A DNA stretch of 64,000 bases from UBA10365 sp041441915 (GTDB lineage: Bacteria > Pseudomonadota > Alphaproteobacteria > Rhodobacterales > Rhodobacteraceae): assembly GCA_041441915.1 (NCBI GenBank), contig JASDRS010000017.1:103660-167659 (forward strand). Reading direction: 5' to 3'. This document shows, one piece after another, positions 44,241 through 52,691 of the stretch. A program made the translations under genes and the position numbers. The notes beneath the pieces were generated by a model. It made no database searches. It was not told the origin of the DNA and was given only the letters and a program-made list of their open reading frames with translations. Each line of letters opens with the position of its first letter. Position 1 is the stretch's first letter.

Positions 44241-44257
44241 AATGGCAGATTGCCATT
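44241..44257. promoter_or_regulatory. Perfect 7-bp inverted repeat between trxB and Lrp gene
   Basis: AATGGCA, three bases, TGCCATT at the middle of the 183-bp divergent region. No T-run follows, so it looks more like an operator than a terminator. Lrp/AsnC proteins often regulate their own divergent region; binding here is an inference. Confidence 0.4.
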
Positions 44258-44357
44258 TAGTTTCAAAATAGAATATAGATTGACCTATTATTGCACGATC
44301 TTGAAATTTAATTATGTCAAGGCACGCTAAACTGAAAGCTAAGACAAAGGACATCTG

Positions 44358-44858
44358 ATGAGCGCTTCTAAGCTTGATCCCATAGACCGCCAGATTTTGG
44401 CTGAATTGCAATCTGATGGCCGTATGACCAATGTTGAACTAGCCAAACGCGTGGGCATTTCAGCGCCGCCCTGTTTGCGCCGTGTTCGCACCTTGGAAGA
44501 GGCAGGCTATATCAAAGGCTATCATGCCGATGTTGATGCGCGCGAACTGGGGTTCGAGGTGCAGGTTTTTGCTATGGTGCGTCTCCAAAGCCAAGCTGAG
44601 GGCGATTTATCTGCCTTTGAACAGCGCTGCCGCGATTGGTCCTTGGTGCGCGAATGCCATATGTTGAATGGTGAGATTGATTTTATTTTAAAATGCACGG
44701 CGCCTGACCTGTCATCATTTCAAAGCTTTTTGACCGAAAATCTTTTATCTGCTCCCAATGTTGCATCGGTGAAGACCAGCCTTGTAATACGCTGCGCCAA
44801 AAACCAACCTGGTCTGCCTTTTGACGTCCTTGAGGCACGGTTGACTAAAACTGCCTAG
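44358..44858 (+). CDS. Lrp/AsnC family transcriptional regulator
   Basis: Regulator of 166 residues. An N-terminal helix-turn-helix (about 10-60: DRQILAELQSDGRMTNVELAKRV followed by GISAPPCLRRVRTLEEAG, here cited as two pieces of motif) is followed by the AsnC ligand-binding domain with VFAMVRLQSQAEGDL, CRDWSLVRECHMLNGEIDFI and a C-terminal VKTSLVIRCAKNQPG. The effector is probably an amino acid but cannot be named. AAAGGA precedes ATG 44358. It is divergent from trxB and its stop is 1 bp from the convergent pgeF stop. Confidence 0.9.
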   Translation: MSASKLDPIDRQILAELQSDGRMTNVELAKRVGISAPPCLRRVRTLEEAGYIKGYHADVDARELGFEVQVFAMVRLQSQAEGDLSAFEQRCRDWSLVRECHMLNGEIDFILKCTAPDLSSFQSFLTENLLSAPNVASVKTSLVIRCAKNQPGLPFDVLEARLTKTA

Positions 44859-44859
44859 T

Positions 44860-45612
44860 CTAAAGCGCAATGGCCGAAATTTGGCGGCCATAGTCGGCCT
44901 CGTGCTGATGGGTTGCACGCCGATAAGAAAAGAACCGTTCACCGTCGTTATAGGTGCAATGGCCCGTCCATTCTGCTGATTTGAGGCCCTGCGCCCGCAG
45001 GCGCCAAAGCCCATAAGCGGGCAAATTAAACAATGCGCGATCTAGTTGCCCTTTGGCAAAAAAACGCGCGGTTTCAGGCAAATCATTTATAAAGCGGTCA
45101 ACAAATTCAGGACCAACCTCATAGTATTTTTGCGAAATTGATGGTCCGATTACAGCGCAGATATTTTGGCGCATGGATCCAAGGGTGATCATTGCATTGA
45201 TGGTTGCTTCAAGCACACCGCCAAAACAGCCTCGCCATCCGGCATGGGCGGCGCCAATTACGCCCGCTGCTTCATCACAAAAGAGAACGGGCTGGCAGTC
45301 GGCTGTTAAAACCGACAACGCTGTTCCTTTTTTTTTACTGACCATCGCGTCGGCCCTGGTGGACGGATCATGCTTCGTTTCGACCACAGCCACATCTGCC
45401 GAATGAACCTGATGCACGCTCATCAAATGGTTGGGCGCAACCCCCATGGCTTGGGCCACGCGGTCACGGTTAATAGTAACAATATCGTGCTGGTCCGTGC
45501 TGCCGTAGCCGCAATTCAAGCCCTGAAATATGCCAGACGATGCCCCGCCGTTGCGAGTAAAGAAACCGTGGTGGAAGGGTGCAAGGCTGCTATTGGTGAT
45601 AGGTTCTAACAT
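44860..45612 (-). CDS. pgeF: Purine nucleoside phosphorylase YfiH / laccase-domain protein
   Basis: Protein of 250 residues of the YfiH/PgeF (Cu-oxidase_4) family. Members have been described as peptidoglycan-editing factors, polyphenol oxidases, or adenosine phosphorylase/deaminases. The metal site residues are visible in MSVHQVHSADVAVV, LSVLTADCQPVLFCDEAAG and GAAHAGWRGCFGGVL. Family length fits. It starts 1 base inside the stop of the MidA-type gene and is the last gene of lgt-midA-pgeF. Confidence 0.9.
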   Translation of the reverse strand: MLEPITNSSLAPFHHGFFTRNGGASSGIFQGLNCGYGSTDQHDIVTINRDRVAQAMGVAPNHLMSVHQVHSADVAVVETKHDPSTRADAMVSKKKGTALSVLTADCQPVLFCDEAAGVIGAAHAGWRGCFGGVLEATINAMITLGSMRQNICAVIGPSISQKYYEVGPEFVDRFINDLPETARFFAKGQLDRALFNLPAYGLWRLRAQGLKSAEWTGHCTYNDGERFFSYRRATHQHEADYGRQISAIAL

Positions 45613-46670
45613 TATGCGAATCCTGGGGCCAAGGGGGCCTTGGGAGCAGTAAGAGCCAGCACTTTAAACAAGCTTCCCATTTCTGAATGATCAGTCAAGC
45701 GTTTAGTTGCAGCCCAATGATTTTCAAGTGCCGTCTCCGCTAGCAGAGGAGCAAGGGCGCGGGCGCGCGCTGAAATACCCAAACGATTCAACCATTTGCC
45801 CTGTTCCATAACATAGGCCACTGCAGGCTGGCTTGCGGCTGCAAGACCTGCAAAATCAACATGGGCAGTCAAATCGGCTTGGCCAGGGTTTTCTAAAGGG
45901 TCAGTATAGGCATGATTGCGCAGGGCTTGAAACGTATCATTGCGCCCGTACGTGCCGCCATAATCGATAATCAAGGCCAAGCCGCCATTTTGGGTGATAC
46001 CGTGGCCAATATCGCGGGCGATCGCGGCCCCAGAGGGGCAGGTTTCGACGATATCACCTTCTTTTGTCTTGTCCCATTGCGGCTTTAGGGCGGTATACTG
46101 TGTCGTAGGGCCATGCCCAAAGACCAGCTTATTTTTGACAATCCCTATCATGGTTTCGCTCCAACCTTCGGCATGACGGCAAAACTGGCGGATGGGCAAA
46201 GCGTCAAAAAATTCATTTGCTACCAAAAACAGGGGTAGGGGTTCAAGATCATACAGGTTATCTTTCCACAAAATGTCATAGGTTTGAAGATGCTGCTTTT
46301 GACGTGCACGCAGGGTGGGAGAGCCCTCGATCAGGCGAATACGCGCGGCTTCTAAAAAGCCTGGCACAGATTTTGTGGCGCGCAAAATATCGGCAATCAA
46401 TGTACCCGTGCCGGGCCCAAGCTCGGCCAAGATAAAGGCGTTCGGCGCACCGATTTCCTGCCAATACTGCGCCAAGCTGAGTCCTATCAATTCACCAAAC
46501 ATCTGTGTCATTTCTGGTGCAGTGATGAAATCACCCTGTGTGCCGAAAGGATTTCGACTGGTGTAATAACCAAATTCTGGATGCATCAAGCACTGCGCCA
46601 TATAATCACTCAGTGCGATAGGTCCTGTTTGCTTAATTTGTTCAATCAGGCGCACTTTAAGTGGAGACAT
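45612..46670 (-). CDS. MidA/NDUFAF7-family methyltransferase
   Basis: SAM-dependent methyltransferase family of 352 residues. In mitochondria the homologue NDUFAF7 (MidA) dimethylates an arginine of a complex I subunit. Visible: GYYTSRNPFGTQGDFITAPE and EMTQMFGELIGLSLAQYW, then FILAELGPGTGTLIADIL with the SAM-binding GxGxG, LVANEFFDALPIRQF, and IIDYGGTYG. A bacterial role in complex I assembly is an inference. It overlaps lgt by 14 bp. Confidence 0.87.
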   Translation of the reverse strand: MSPLKVRLIEQIKQTGPIALSDYMAQCLMHPEFGYYTSRNPFGTQGDFITAPEMTQMFGELIGLSLAQYWQEIGAPNAFILAELGPGTGTLIADILRATKSVPGFLEAARIRLIEGSPTLRARQKQHLQTYDILWKDNLYDLEPLPLFLVANEFFDALPIRQFCRHAEGWSETMIGIVKNKLVFGHGPTTQYTALKPQWDKTKEGDIVETCPSGAAIARDIGHGITQNGGLALIIDYGGTYGRNDTFQALRNHAYTDPLENPGQADLTAHVDFAGLAAASQPAVAYVMEQGKWLNRLGISARARALAPLLAETALENHWAATKRLTDHSEMGSLFKVLALTAPKAPLAPGFA

Positions 46671-47544
46671 GATTTTTATGTGCCCACTGCATCAGCCAAA
46701 TCCCAAAGGCAACCATCGGTAAAGAGAGGGTCTGCCCCATTGTTAGACCATAGCCCTGAATATGAAATGCTAGCCCCAGAGTATTTTCAAAAGTGATAAA
46801 TTGTGCGTCTGGTTGCCGTACAAACTCCACCAAAAAACGCGCGCTTCCGTAAAAAGTTAAAAACATACCAAAAATTGCACCGGGCTGCGCCAGCCAGCCT
46901 CGCCGCAGAGCTAAATAGGCCAAAAATAGACCCAAGGTCAGTCCTTCTAACAGGGCCTCATAAAGTTGCGTTGGGTGGCGTACGCAGGCTTGGGTCAAAG
47001 TTGCGCAGGCCTGTGCGGCCTCGCCTGGAAACGCCACCCCCCAAGGTAGATTGGTTGCACGCCCCCAAAGTTCGGCATTAATGAAATTAGCAGTGCGTCC
47101 AAGCATCAGACCCAAGGGAGCTCCAAACGCTAAAAGATCAGCGGTAACCAAAGAAGGAATTTTCTGCTGCCGACTGTAAAGTAGGCCCAACGCAAGTACG
47201 CCTAAAAAGCCACCATGAAAGGCCATGCCGCCTTGCCATACTTTATAAATTTCTCGGGGGTTGCTTAAATAATACCCTGGTTGATAAAAAAGCACATAGC
47301 CCAAGCGTCCACCAACAATAACACCTAAAATCAACCAAGAAATTAGATTTTCGATCTGCGGCGCCGAGGGCGTTGCCCGCCCACCCCAAAGAGCTGGTTG
47401 GCGCACCAAAATCACCATAATGCGCCAGGCTGCCAAAATGCCAGTGATATAGGCCAAAGCATACCAACGCAGGGCAAAGTGCAAATTGCCAATGTCAAAC
47501 GATAAAAGATCAGGTGAAATATCTGGAAATGTGATATAGGACAT
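46657..47544 (-). CDS. lgt: Prolipoprotein diacylglyceryl transferase
   Basis: Inner-membrane enzyme that transfers diacylglycerol from phosphatidylglycerol to the lipobox cysteine of prolipoproteins. The protein has 295 residues and about seven membrane helices. Signature segments are LRWYALAYITGILAAW, ILGVIVGGRLGYVLFYQPGY, the family motif GRTANFINAELWGRATNLPWG and AHPTQ-type RHPTQLYEALLEGL near 195-210, with YGSARFLVEFVRQPD. AAGGGAG precedes ATG 47544. First gene of lgt-midA-pgeF. Confidence 0.95.
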   Translation of the reverse strand: MSYITFPDISPDLLSFDIGNLHFALRWYALAYITGILAAWRIMVILVRQPALWGGRATPSAPQIENLISWLILGVIVGGRLGYVLFYQPGYYLSNPREIYKVWQGGMAFHGGFLGVLALGLLYSRQQKIPSLVTADLLAFGAPLGLMLGRTANFINAELWGRATNLPWGVAFPGEAAQACATLTQACVRHPTQLYEALLEGLTLGLFLAYLALRRGWLAQPGAIFGMFLTFYGSARFLVEFVRQPDAQFITFENTLGLAFHIQGYGLTMGQTLSLPMVAFGIWLMQWAHKNHVST

Positions 47545-47653
47545 TCGGTCTCCCTTGGCACCTTTTCTGTCGCTATGGTCTTTTTGTCAATCGCTCCGCT
47601 TGCCAATTACAGCTTTCACGCCGTATATGAGTAACGTAAAAAGGAAAATTTAG

Positions 47654-47902
47654 ATGAGCAATGGTAATAAATTTTTAGATGATATGTCGCAGCTAATGAC
47701 CAATGCTATGGGTGTGGCGCAAGGCGCCAAAACCGAAGCGGAAACTGCAGCCAAAAGCATGGTTGATCGTTGGCTTTCTTCTCATGAGTTTGTGACGCGC
47801 GAAGAATTTGATGCTGTGCGCGCTATGGCCTTAAAGGTCCGAGAAGAAAATGAAGCACTTGCTGCGCGCTTGGCCGCTTTGGAAACCAAAAAGAAGGCAT
47901 AA
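47654..47902 (+). CDS. ubiK: UbiK/BMFP family accessory protein
   Basis: Small 82-residue protein of the BMFP (DUF526) family. UbiK is a ubiquinone biosynthesis accessory factor in enterobacteria. The helix MSQLMTNAMGVAQGAKTEAE, the linker WLSSHEFVTREEFDAVRAMA and the C-terminal coiled coil VREENEALAARLAALE match the family. ATG 47654 is preceded by AAAGGA. Followed by its own terminator. The link to ubiquinone in this organism is by homology. Confidence 0.85.
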   Translation: MSNGNKFLDDMSQLMTNAMGVAQGAKTEAETAAKSMVDRWLSSHEFVTREEFDAVRAMALKVREENEALAARLAALETKKKA

Positions 47903-47903
47903 G

Positions 47904-47927
47904 TCGCTTGAATGAAGCGATTTTTTT
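47904..47927 (+). terminator. Rho-independent terminator of ubiK
   Basis: TCGCTT, loop GAATG, AAGCGA, then seven T. It begins right after the ubiK stop codon. Confidence 0.8.
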
Positions 47928-48103
47928 GCGTGCCACGCAAGGGCGCGTTTTCTTTTGACTTATGCACAGGAAAATTACTTTACAGACTGTCACTTTGACT
48001 TCACCATATCTAGTATGGTTATTAAGCTATAATACTGTACCTTGTCAGCATAACAGCTTTTTGTGGCACAATGCCGCCGTACCGCTAGGAATGAGGGTCA
48101 AAT

Positions 48104-48607
48104 ATGTCGTTAATGGAAGACTTCACCTTAAGTGATGATATTCACCCGATCGATATCGTCGAAACACTGGCCGCACATCATGACTGGAAGTTTGACAGGC
48201 TTACCAATGACCAGATCGCGATGTCGGTCGAAGGTTTGTGGCGCACCTATTCGGTGACGTTGGCATGGAGCAGCCAAGACGAGACTTTGCGTTTGATTTG
48301 CACTTTTGAAATGGACCCTCCAAAAGAACGCCTTCCTGCGCTTTATGACCTATTGAACCGCTGTAATGATCAGGTTTGGACTGGGGCATATTCCTTTTGG
48401 GAAGACCAAAAACTGATGGTCTGGAGATATGGTTTGCTGTTGTCGGGCGAACAAATTGCCAGCCCTGAACAGATCGATGACATGATTGCCTGTGCCATAA
48501 TGTCGGCTGAACGTTATTATCCGGCCTTTCAATTGGTGGTTTGGGCTGACAGCGCTCCGAAAGACGCTCTGAAAGTTGCCATTGCAGAGGCATACGGTCG
48601 CGCCTAA
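48104..48607 (+). CDS. YbjN domain protein
   Basis: Cytoplasmic protein of 167 residues of the YbjN (PF10722) family. Around residues 35-60 are LTNDQIAMSVEGLWRTYSVT and LAWSSQDETLRLICTFEM, followed by LYDLLNRCNDQVWTGAYSFW, matching the family as known in alphaproteobacteria. YbjN-like proteins resemble type III secretion chaperones in fold, and a role in stress is suggested for E. coli YbjN. Function here is unknown. It lies 23 bp before proC and probably shares its transcript. Confidence 0.82.
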   Translation: MSLMEDFTLSDDIHPIDIVETLAAHHDWKFDRLTNDQIAMSVEGLWRTYSVTLAWSSQDETLRLICTFEMDPPKERLPALYDLLNRCNDQVWTGAYSFWEDQKLMVWRYGLLLSGEQIASPEQIDDMIACAIMSAERYYPAFQLVVWADSAPKDALKVAIAEAYGRA

Positions 48608-48630
48608 TCTATCGCCAAATAGGAGGCGAG

Positions 48631-49449
48631 ATGTTCCAAGAATTAGAGATGCAGGGATTGGTCCTGCTTGGTTGTGGGAAAATGGGTTCAGCCATGTTAC
48701 AGGGCTGGCTTGCCCAAGGTCTGCCAGCTAAGGCGGTCTATGTGATCGATCCAAACCCGTCAGAATGGATTTTGGGGTTGGTCGGCCAAGGACTCAACCT
48801 AAATACTGATTTACCCACCAACCCAGTGATTGTTCTGATAGCGGTTAAGCCGCAAATGATGGGTGCGGCACTGCCACAGATGCAGGGCTTGGGTAACTCA
48901 AAAACTCTGTTTGTCTCCATTGCTGCGGGCATTCGTATAGGTAGTTTTTCCAAGATTTTGGGCGATAGAACCCCGATCATTCGTGCGATGCCCAACACAC
49001 CCGCCGCCGTTACGCGTGGCATTACTGCGATGGTTGGAAATGACAATGTATCCAGCCAAAACAAAGATCTGGCCCACGCTCTTTTAGCCGTGGTAGGTGA
49101 CGTTGTCGCGCTTGACACAGAAGACCAAATTGACATTGTGACTGGCGTTTCGGGTTCGGGGCCAGCCTATGTGTTTCATATGATAGAAGCTTTGGCGGCT
49201 GCGGCCCAAGTGCAGGGCCTGCCCGCAGATCTTGCTATGCATTTGGCCCGTTCCACTGTAACGGGGTCGGGTGAATTGGCCCATCTTCTGCCAGAAACTG
49301 CTGAAACGCTACGCGTCAACGTGACCTCACCCGGCGGCACGACGGCGGCCGGGCTTGCCGTGTTGATGGACAAGACCAGTGGCCTGACACAACTCATGAC
49401 CCGCACTGTTGATGCGGCCGTGGCCCGAGGGCGCGAGCTTGGAAAATGA
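48631..49449 (+). CDS. proC: Pyrroline-5-carboxylate reductase
   Basis: Reduces 1-pyrroline-5-carboxylate to proline with NAD(P)H. The protein has 272 residues. The Rossmann motif VLLGCGKMGSAMLQGWL, VLIAVKPQMMGAALP, PIIRAMPNTPAAVTRGITAM and the C-terminal signature VTSPGGTTAAGLAVL are intact. ATG 48631 is preceded by AGGAGG. It overlaps the tRNA-binding protein gene by 4 bp (ATGA). Confidence 0.95.
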   Translation: MFQELEMQGLVLLGCGKMGSAMLQGWLAQGLPAKAVYVIDPNPSEWILGLVGQGLNLNTDLPTNPVIVLIAVKPQMMGAALPQMQGLGNSKTLFVSIAAGIRIGSFSKILGDRTPIIRAMPNTPAAVTRGITAMVGNDNVSSQNKDLAHALLAVVGDVVALDTEDQIDIVTGVSGSGPAYVFHMIEALAAAAQVQGLPADLAMHLARSTVTGSGELAHLLPETAETLRVNVTSPGGTTAAGLAVLMDKTSGLTQLMTRTVDAAVARGRELGK

Positions 49450-49781
49450 CAATAAAATACGATGATTTTGCAGCCGTTGATATTCGCGTCGGCCGCATCA
49501 CGCGCTCTGAACCCTATCCTGAAGCGCGCAAACCCGCGATTAAGCTTTGGGTCGATTTTGGCGGCGACTTGGGTGAGAAAAGTTCATCAGCACAAATCAC
49601 TGCCCATTACACACCCAAAAGCTTGATTGGGCGGCAGGTATTAGCGGTAGTGAACTTCCCACCACGTCAGATTGGAAAAGTGATGTCCGAGGTTTTGGTG
49701 TTGGGCTTGCCTGACGCTGCGGGTGAAGTTGTGTTAATTAGCCCAGATCAGCCAGTACCCTTGGGAGGAAAACTATTTTGA
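49446..49781 (+). CDS. tRNA-binding protein, CsaA/EMAP-II fold
   Basis: OB-fold protein of 111 residues. Signature pieces are FAAVDIRVGRITRSEPYPEA, SSAQITAHYTPKSLIGRQV, VNFPPRQIGKVMSEVLVLG and LISPDQPVPLGGKLF, matching the tRNA-binding domain family of CsaA and the C-terminus of MetRS. CsaA has been described as an export-related chaperone in Bacillus, but in other bacteria the role is unknown. Overlaps proC and the downstream dehydrogenase by 4 bp each. Confidence 0.9.
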   Translation: MTIKYDDFAAVDIRVGRITRSEPYPEARKPAIKLWVDFGGDLGEKSSSAQITAHYTPKSLIGRQVLAVVNFPPRQIGKVMSEVLVLGLPDAAGEVVLISPDQPVPLGGKLF

Positions 49782-50731
49782 AGCCAGAAATTTTTATCAC
49801 GCGACCTCTTACTGATAGGGTCATTTCTGCGGCGGCTGACTATTTTAAGGTGACCGTACGCTCGTCCACATTACCCATGAGCTCTGAAGAAATGCGCAAG
49901 TCCTTGTGTAATTTTGATGGCATTTTACCAACCTTGGGGGATCTTTATTCGGCTGCAGTTTTTACTGCGGTCCCAAACCCAAGGGCACAAATTTTGGCCA
50001 ATTTTGGTGTGGGATACAATCATATTGATGTAGCGGCCGCAATGCAGGCGGGGCTTTTGGTGTCAAACACACCAGGGGCTGTGACCGATGCGACCGCCGA
50101 TATCGCGATGACGCTGATCCTGTCGACAGCGCGGCGTGCAGGAGAGGGCGAGCGAATGGTGCGCGCTGGTGCTTGGCAGGGCTGGCACCCTACACAGATG
50201 CTGGGCCAACCTGTGACAGGTCGCAAAGTTGGCATCATTGGTATGGGGCGCATCGGAAAAGCCATTGCAAAGCGTTGCCATTACGGTTTTGGGATGGAGA
50301 TTGTGTTTCATAACCGTTCGACGGTGAAGGACTTAGATTTTCCAGCAACGCAGGTCCCGCTGCAAGAGGCTATGGCCGCTGATTTTGCGGTGGTGGCCGT
50401 TCCTGGGGGCGGAGTGAATGGGCATTTGATCAATGCATTAGCCTTTGCTGCCATGAAGCCCAATGGTATATTTATCAATATCGCGCGTGGCGATGTGGTT
50501 GATGAAACCGCGCTGATAGAAGCTCTACAATCAGGCCACATCGCAGGCGCGGGTTTAGATGTTTACGAACGAGAACCCAACGTGCCAGCAGCATTGGTTG
50601 CTATGGAAAATGTGACACTGTTTCCGCATCTGGGCACCTCCGTTTCCGAAGTGCGCGATGCGATGGGCCTAATGGCAGTCGAAAATTTAGCTGCGCATTT
50701 CAACCAGGAAACACCACCGAATTTGGTATAA
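49778..50731 (+). CDS. D-isomer 2-hydroxyacid dehydrogenase
   Basis: NAD(P)-dependent enzyme that reduces a 2-keto acid, most like the glyoxylate/hydroxypyruvate reductase group. The protein has 317 residues. The segment ILANFGVGYNHIDVAAAMQA, NAD-binding VGIIGMGRIGKAIAKRCHYG, FINIARGDVVDETALIEAL with the catalytic Arg, AGLDVYEREPN with the Glu, and LFPHLGTSVSEVRDAM with the His are intact. The substrate is inferred. It starts inside the last codon of the tRNA-binding protein gene (ATGA) and ends 14 bp from the convergent transferase. Confidence 0.88.
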   Translation: MKPEIFITRPLTDRVISAAADYFKVTVRSSTLPMSSEEMRKSLCNFDGILPTLGDLYSAAVFTAVPNPRAQILANFGVGYNHIDVAAAMQAGLLVSNTPGAVTDATADIAMTLILSTARRAGEGERMVRAGAWQGWHPTQMLGQPVTGRKVGIIGMGRIGKAIAKRCHYGFGMEIVFHNRSTVKDLDFPATQVPLQEAMAADFAVVAVPGGGVNGHLINALAFAAMKPNGIFINIARGDVVDETALIEALQSGHIAGAGLDVYEREPNVPAALVAMENVTLFPHLGTSVSEVRDAMGLMAVENLAAHFNQETPPNLV

Positions 50732-50744
50732 TTCTGGGCAAATA

Positions 50745-51389
50745 CTACCTTGCCTCGCCGCGATCGGCCGGGCATCCGGGCATCAGATCATACGGGCCCT
50801 GCCAGCGCGGCTGGGCGGATATGCGATTAAGCCACGCGTCAATATGGGGCCATTGGGCACGGTCAAATCCAAATGGTTCAGGATAATATAAATAGCCACA
50901 GCAAGACAGATCAGCGATCGTCAAATCATGGCCCACCAAATAATCATGCTGGATCAAATGCTCCTCAAGGATCGAATAAGACGTCTTAAGTCGACCTTGT
51001 AAAAAAGGCACAACACCGTGAGGGCGTTTGTCTTCAGGCAGAAAATTCAACATGAATCGCGTTGTTGCAATATTGGCAGAAAATTTATGATTGTCCCAAA
51101 ACATCCAGCGTAAGACCTCGCGCCGCTCCGCGGCAGATTTACCCCCCAATCTACCAGATTTTGAGCTGATATAATCTAAAATTACACCCGATTGTGTTAG
51201 CTTAGTATCACCGTCGGTGAATACAGGCACCTCGCCCATGGGGTTGGTCTCTTTAAAAGCGGGGCTTCGCACTTCACCGTTGAAAAAATCAACAAAGATA
51301 GGCTGCCACTCCCAATCAGTCAGTGTAAGTGCGAGAGCCACCTTATAGGCGTTTCCCGATTCACCAAAACAATAAAGGTGCGAAACCAT
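50745..51389 (-). CDS. Glutathione S-transferase family protein
   Basis: Cytosolic protein of 214 residues from ATG 51389. The thioredoxin-like N-domain shows LYCFGESGNAYKVALALTL, DFFNGEVRSPAFKETNPMGE and VPVFTDGDTKLTQSGVILDY with the SQS-like glutathione motif. The C-domain is helical and contains DYLVGHDLTIADLSCCGYLY, the usual GST capping motif. GAAAGGG precedes ATG 51389; the five extra residues to 51404 are dropped. The substrate is unknown. Convergent with the dehydrogenase gene. Confidence 0.88.
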   Translation of the reverse strand: MVSHLYCFGESGNAYKVALALTLTDWEWQPIFVDFFNGEVRSPAFKETNPMGEVPVFTDGDTKLTQSGVILDYISSKSGRLGGKSAAERREVLRWMFWDNHKFSANIATTRFMLNFLPEDKRPHGVVPFLQGRLKTSYSILEEHLIQHDYLVGHDLTIADLSCCGYLYYPEPFGFDRAQWPHIDAWLNRISAQPRWQGPYDLMPGCPADRGEAR

Positions 51390-51914
51390 TTTAGGCCCTT
51401 TCACAATATCTCGGACACCCTAGAGTGCTTTGGGGCGAAAGGGTAGCCAATTCCTAAATCCAGTCTATTACTCCAGTGACGAGCATTTGGTGAAAAAAGT
51501 AACTGCTTCTCAATAAAAGTGGGTATAGTTACGTGATCATTATCTTAATCTCAGTCTTTTGGCTTTCTAGGCTGGTAAGTTGCTATTTTAGCATTGCAAC
51601 TCAATTCAGTAACTACGCTTTAAGTTCATGGCAATCATGAATTTTTCTTGCTCTTCCAAAGAAAGCCAAACCGTTTGCCGCGCACAGCAAACGTTAAAAC
51701 ATTTATTTATTTAGATTAAACGGCAGTTAGTGATTTTTTTTGGACTGTTATATTCGCTATCTTAGTAATTACTGCGCTAGCTGAAACCGTGCGCGCATTT
51801 CGTTGGGTGCTAATTTTTGCCCATACCAAGATTGAGAAAGGTAACAAACCAAAATATTTAGCCAAACAAATAATGGAGTTTTTAACGTCCCGTCTAATTC
51901 GAAAAAATATTAGG
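51390..51914. other. Gene-free AT-rich stretch with a short open frame
   Basis: About 525 bases without a confirmed gene. The right end, plus strand, is open from 51721 to TGA at 51942-51944 and reads like a membrane peptide (WTVIFAILVITALAETVRA, then FRWVLIFAHTKIEKGNKP), but no start codon with a ribosome site precedes it. A run of eight T at 51734-51741 separates it from a GTG at 51730. No homology is recognised. Confidence 0.4.
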
Positions 51915-52691
51915 CTATATACGAATATACCGAGAAATTATTGAAGCGCCCCAGCCAGCGACAATGGCAATCAGCAACGCCAACAGCCCATAAATTAGCG
52001 GCTCTTCATGGGCCAAGTTGTAAAGCCATCGCTGAAGCCCGACGCGGCGTACGTCAATCGTGCTAAACTGGCTGTCGATCACCTGACCATCGCGCGTGAT
52101 AAAAATCCGTACGCGATATTTGCCTTCTACAAGATTTGCGGGCAGTTCTATTTGACCTTGAAATAATGTTTTTTGCAATAGACGCAGCCCATACTCTGCT
52201 TGAATATACTTGCCTTGGGCTTCGCGTACGCGGATCAGCGCGTCTGTAAAGGGCTCCGCTATCGCTTTGTTTGCCGCCTGTGCCGATGAGCGAATGGCCC
52301 GTGGTATCGTAATACGGTAAAGTCGGTCTGTGGCATCATCAACAGATTGTGACAGGGCGCCCGTGGTCATAATTGCGTAAAAGCTTGGTGCTTGTTCAAC
52401 CTCAATTTCCTCATTATTGGCCCATACGCCCATAATTTGATCCTTGCGGCGGACGATCACTGGTGATGACGGCCCCTCTAACGTAATGACCACATGAACT
52501 GGATCGTCGGAAGGTGGCGGTGAATCGCGCTTGATCGCGCCATAAACGACGATTTGTGATCCGTCAAAATTTGCTGTGATAGAGACGCGATTTTGGCTGA
52601 ACTGAGCAACAATTTCTTCACTTATTGCGGGACGGGTTAGGGCTAGGATTAACAAAAATGCTGTGCAAAGAGGTGCAAAAATAGCTCTCAT
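51915..52691 (-). CDS. TIGR02186 family membrane protein
   Basis: Protein of 258 residues with a signal peptide (about 1-24, IFAPLCTAFLLILALTRPA) and a C-terminal transmembrane helix (about 230-250, LIYGLLALLIAIVAGWG). The periplasmic part includes QFSQNRVSITANFDGSQIVV, VVITLEGPSSPVIVRRKDQI and MGVWANNEEIEVEQAPSFYA, the TIGR02186 pattern. The family regularly accompanies TauE/SafE-type transporters in Rhodobacterales; the function is unknown. It overlaps the TauE/SafE gene by 4 bp, so the two are probably one unit. Confidence 0.85.
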   Translation of the reverse strand: MRAIFAPLCTAFLLILALTRPAISEEIVAQFSQNRVSITANFDGSQIVVYGAIKRDSPPPSDDPVHVVITLEGPSSPVIVRRKDQIMGVWANNEEIEVEQAPSFYAIMTTGALSQSVDDATDRLYRITIPRAIRSSAQAANKAIAEPFTDALIRVREAQGKYIQAEYGLRLLQKTLFQGQIELPANLVEGKYRVRIFITRDGQVIDSQFSTIDVRRVGLQRWLYNLAHEEPLIYGLLALLIAIVAGWGASIISRYIRI

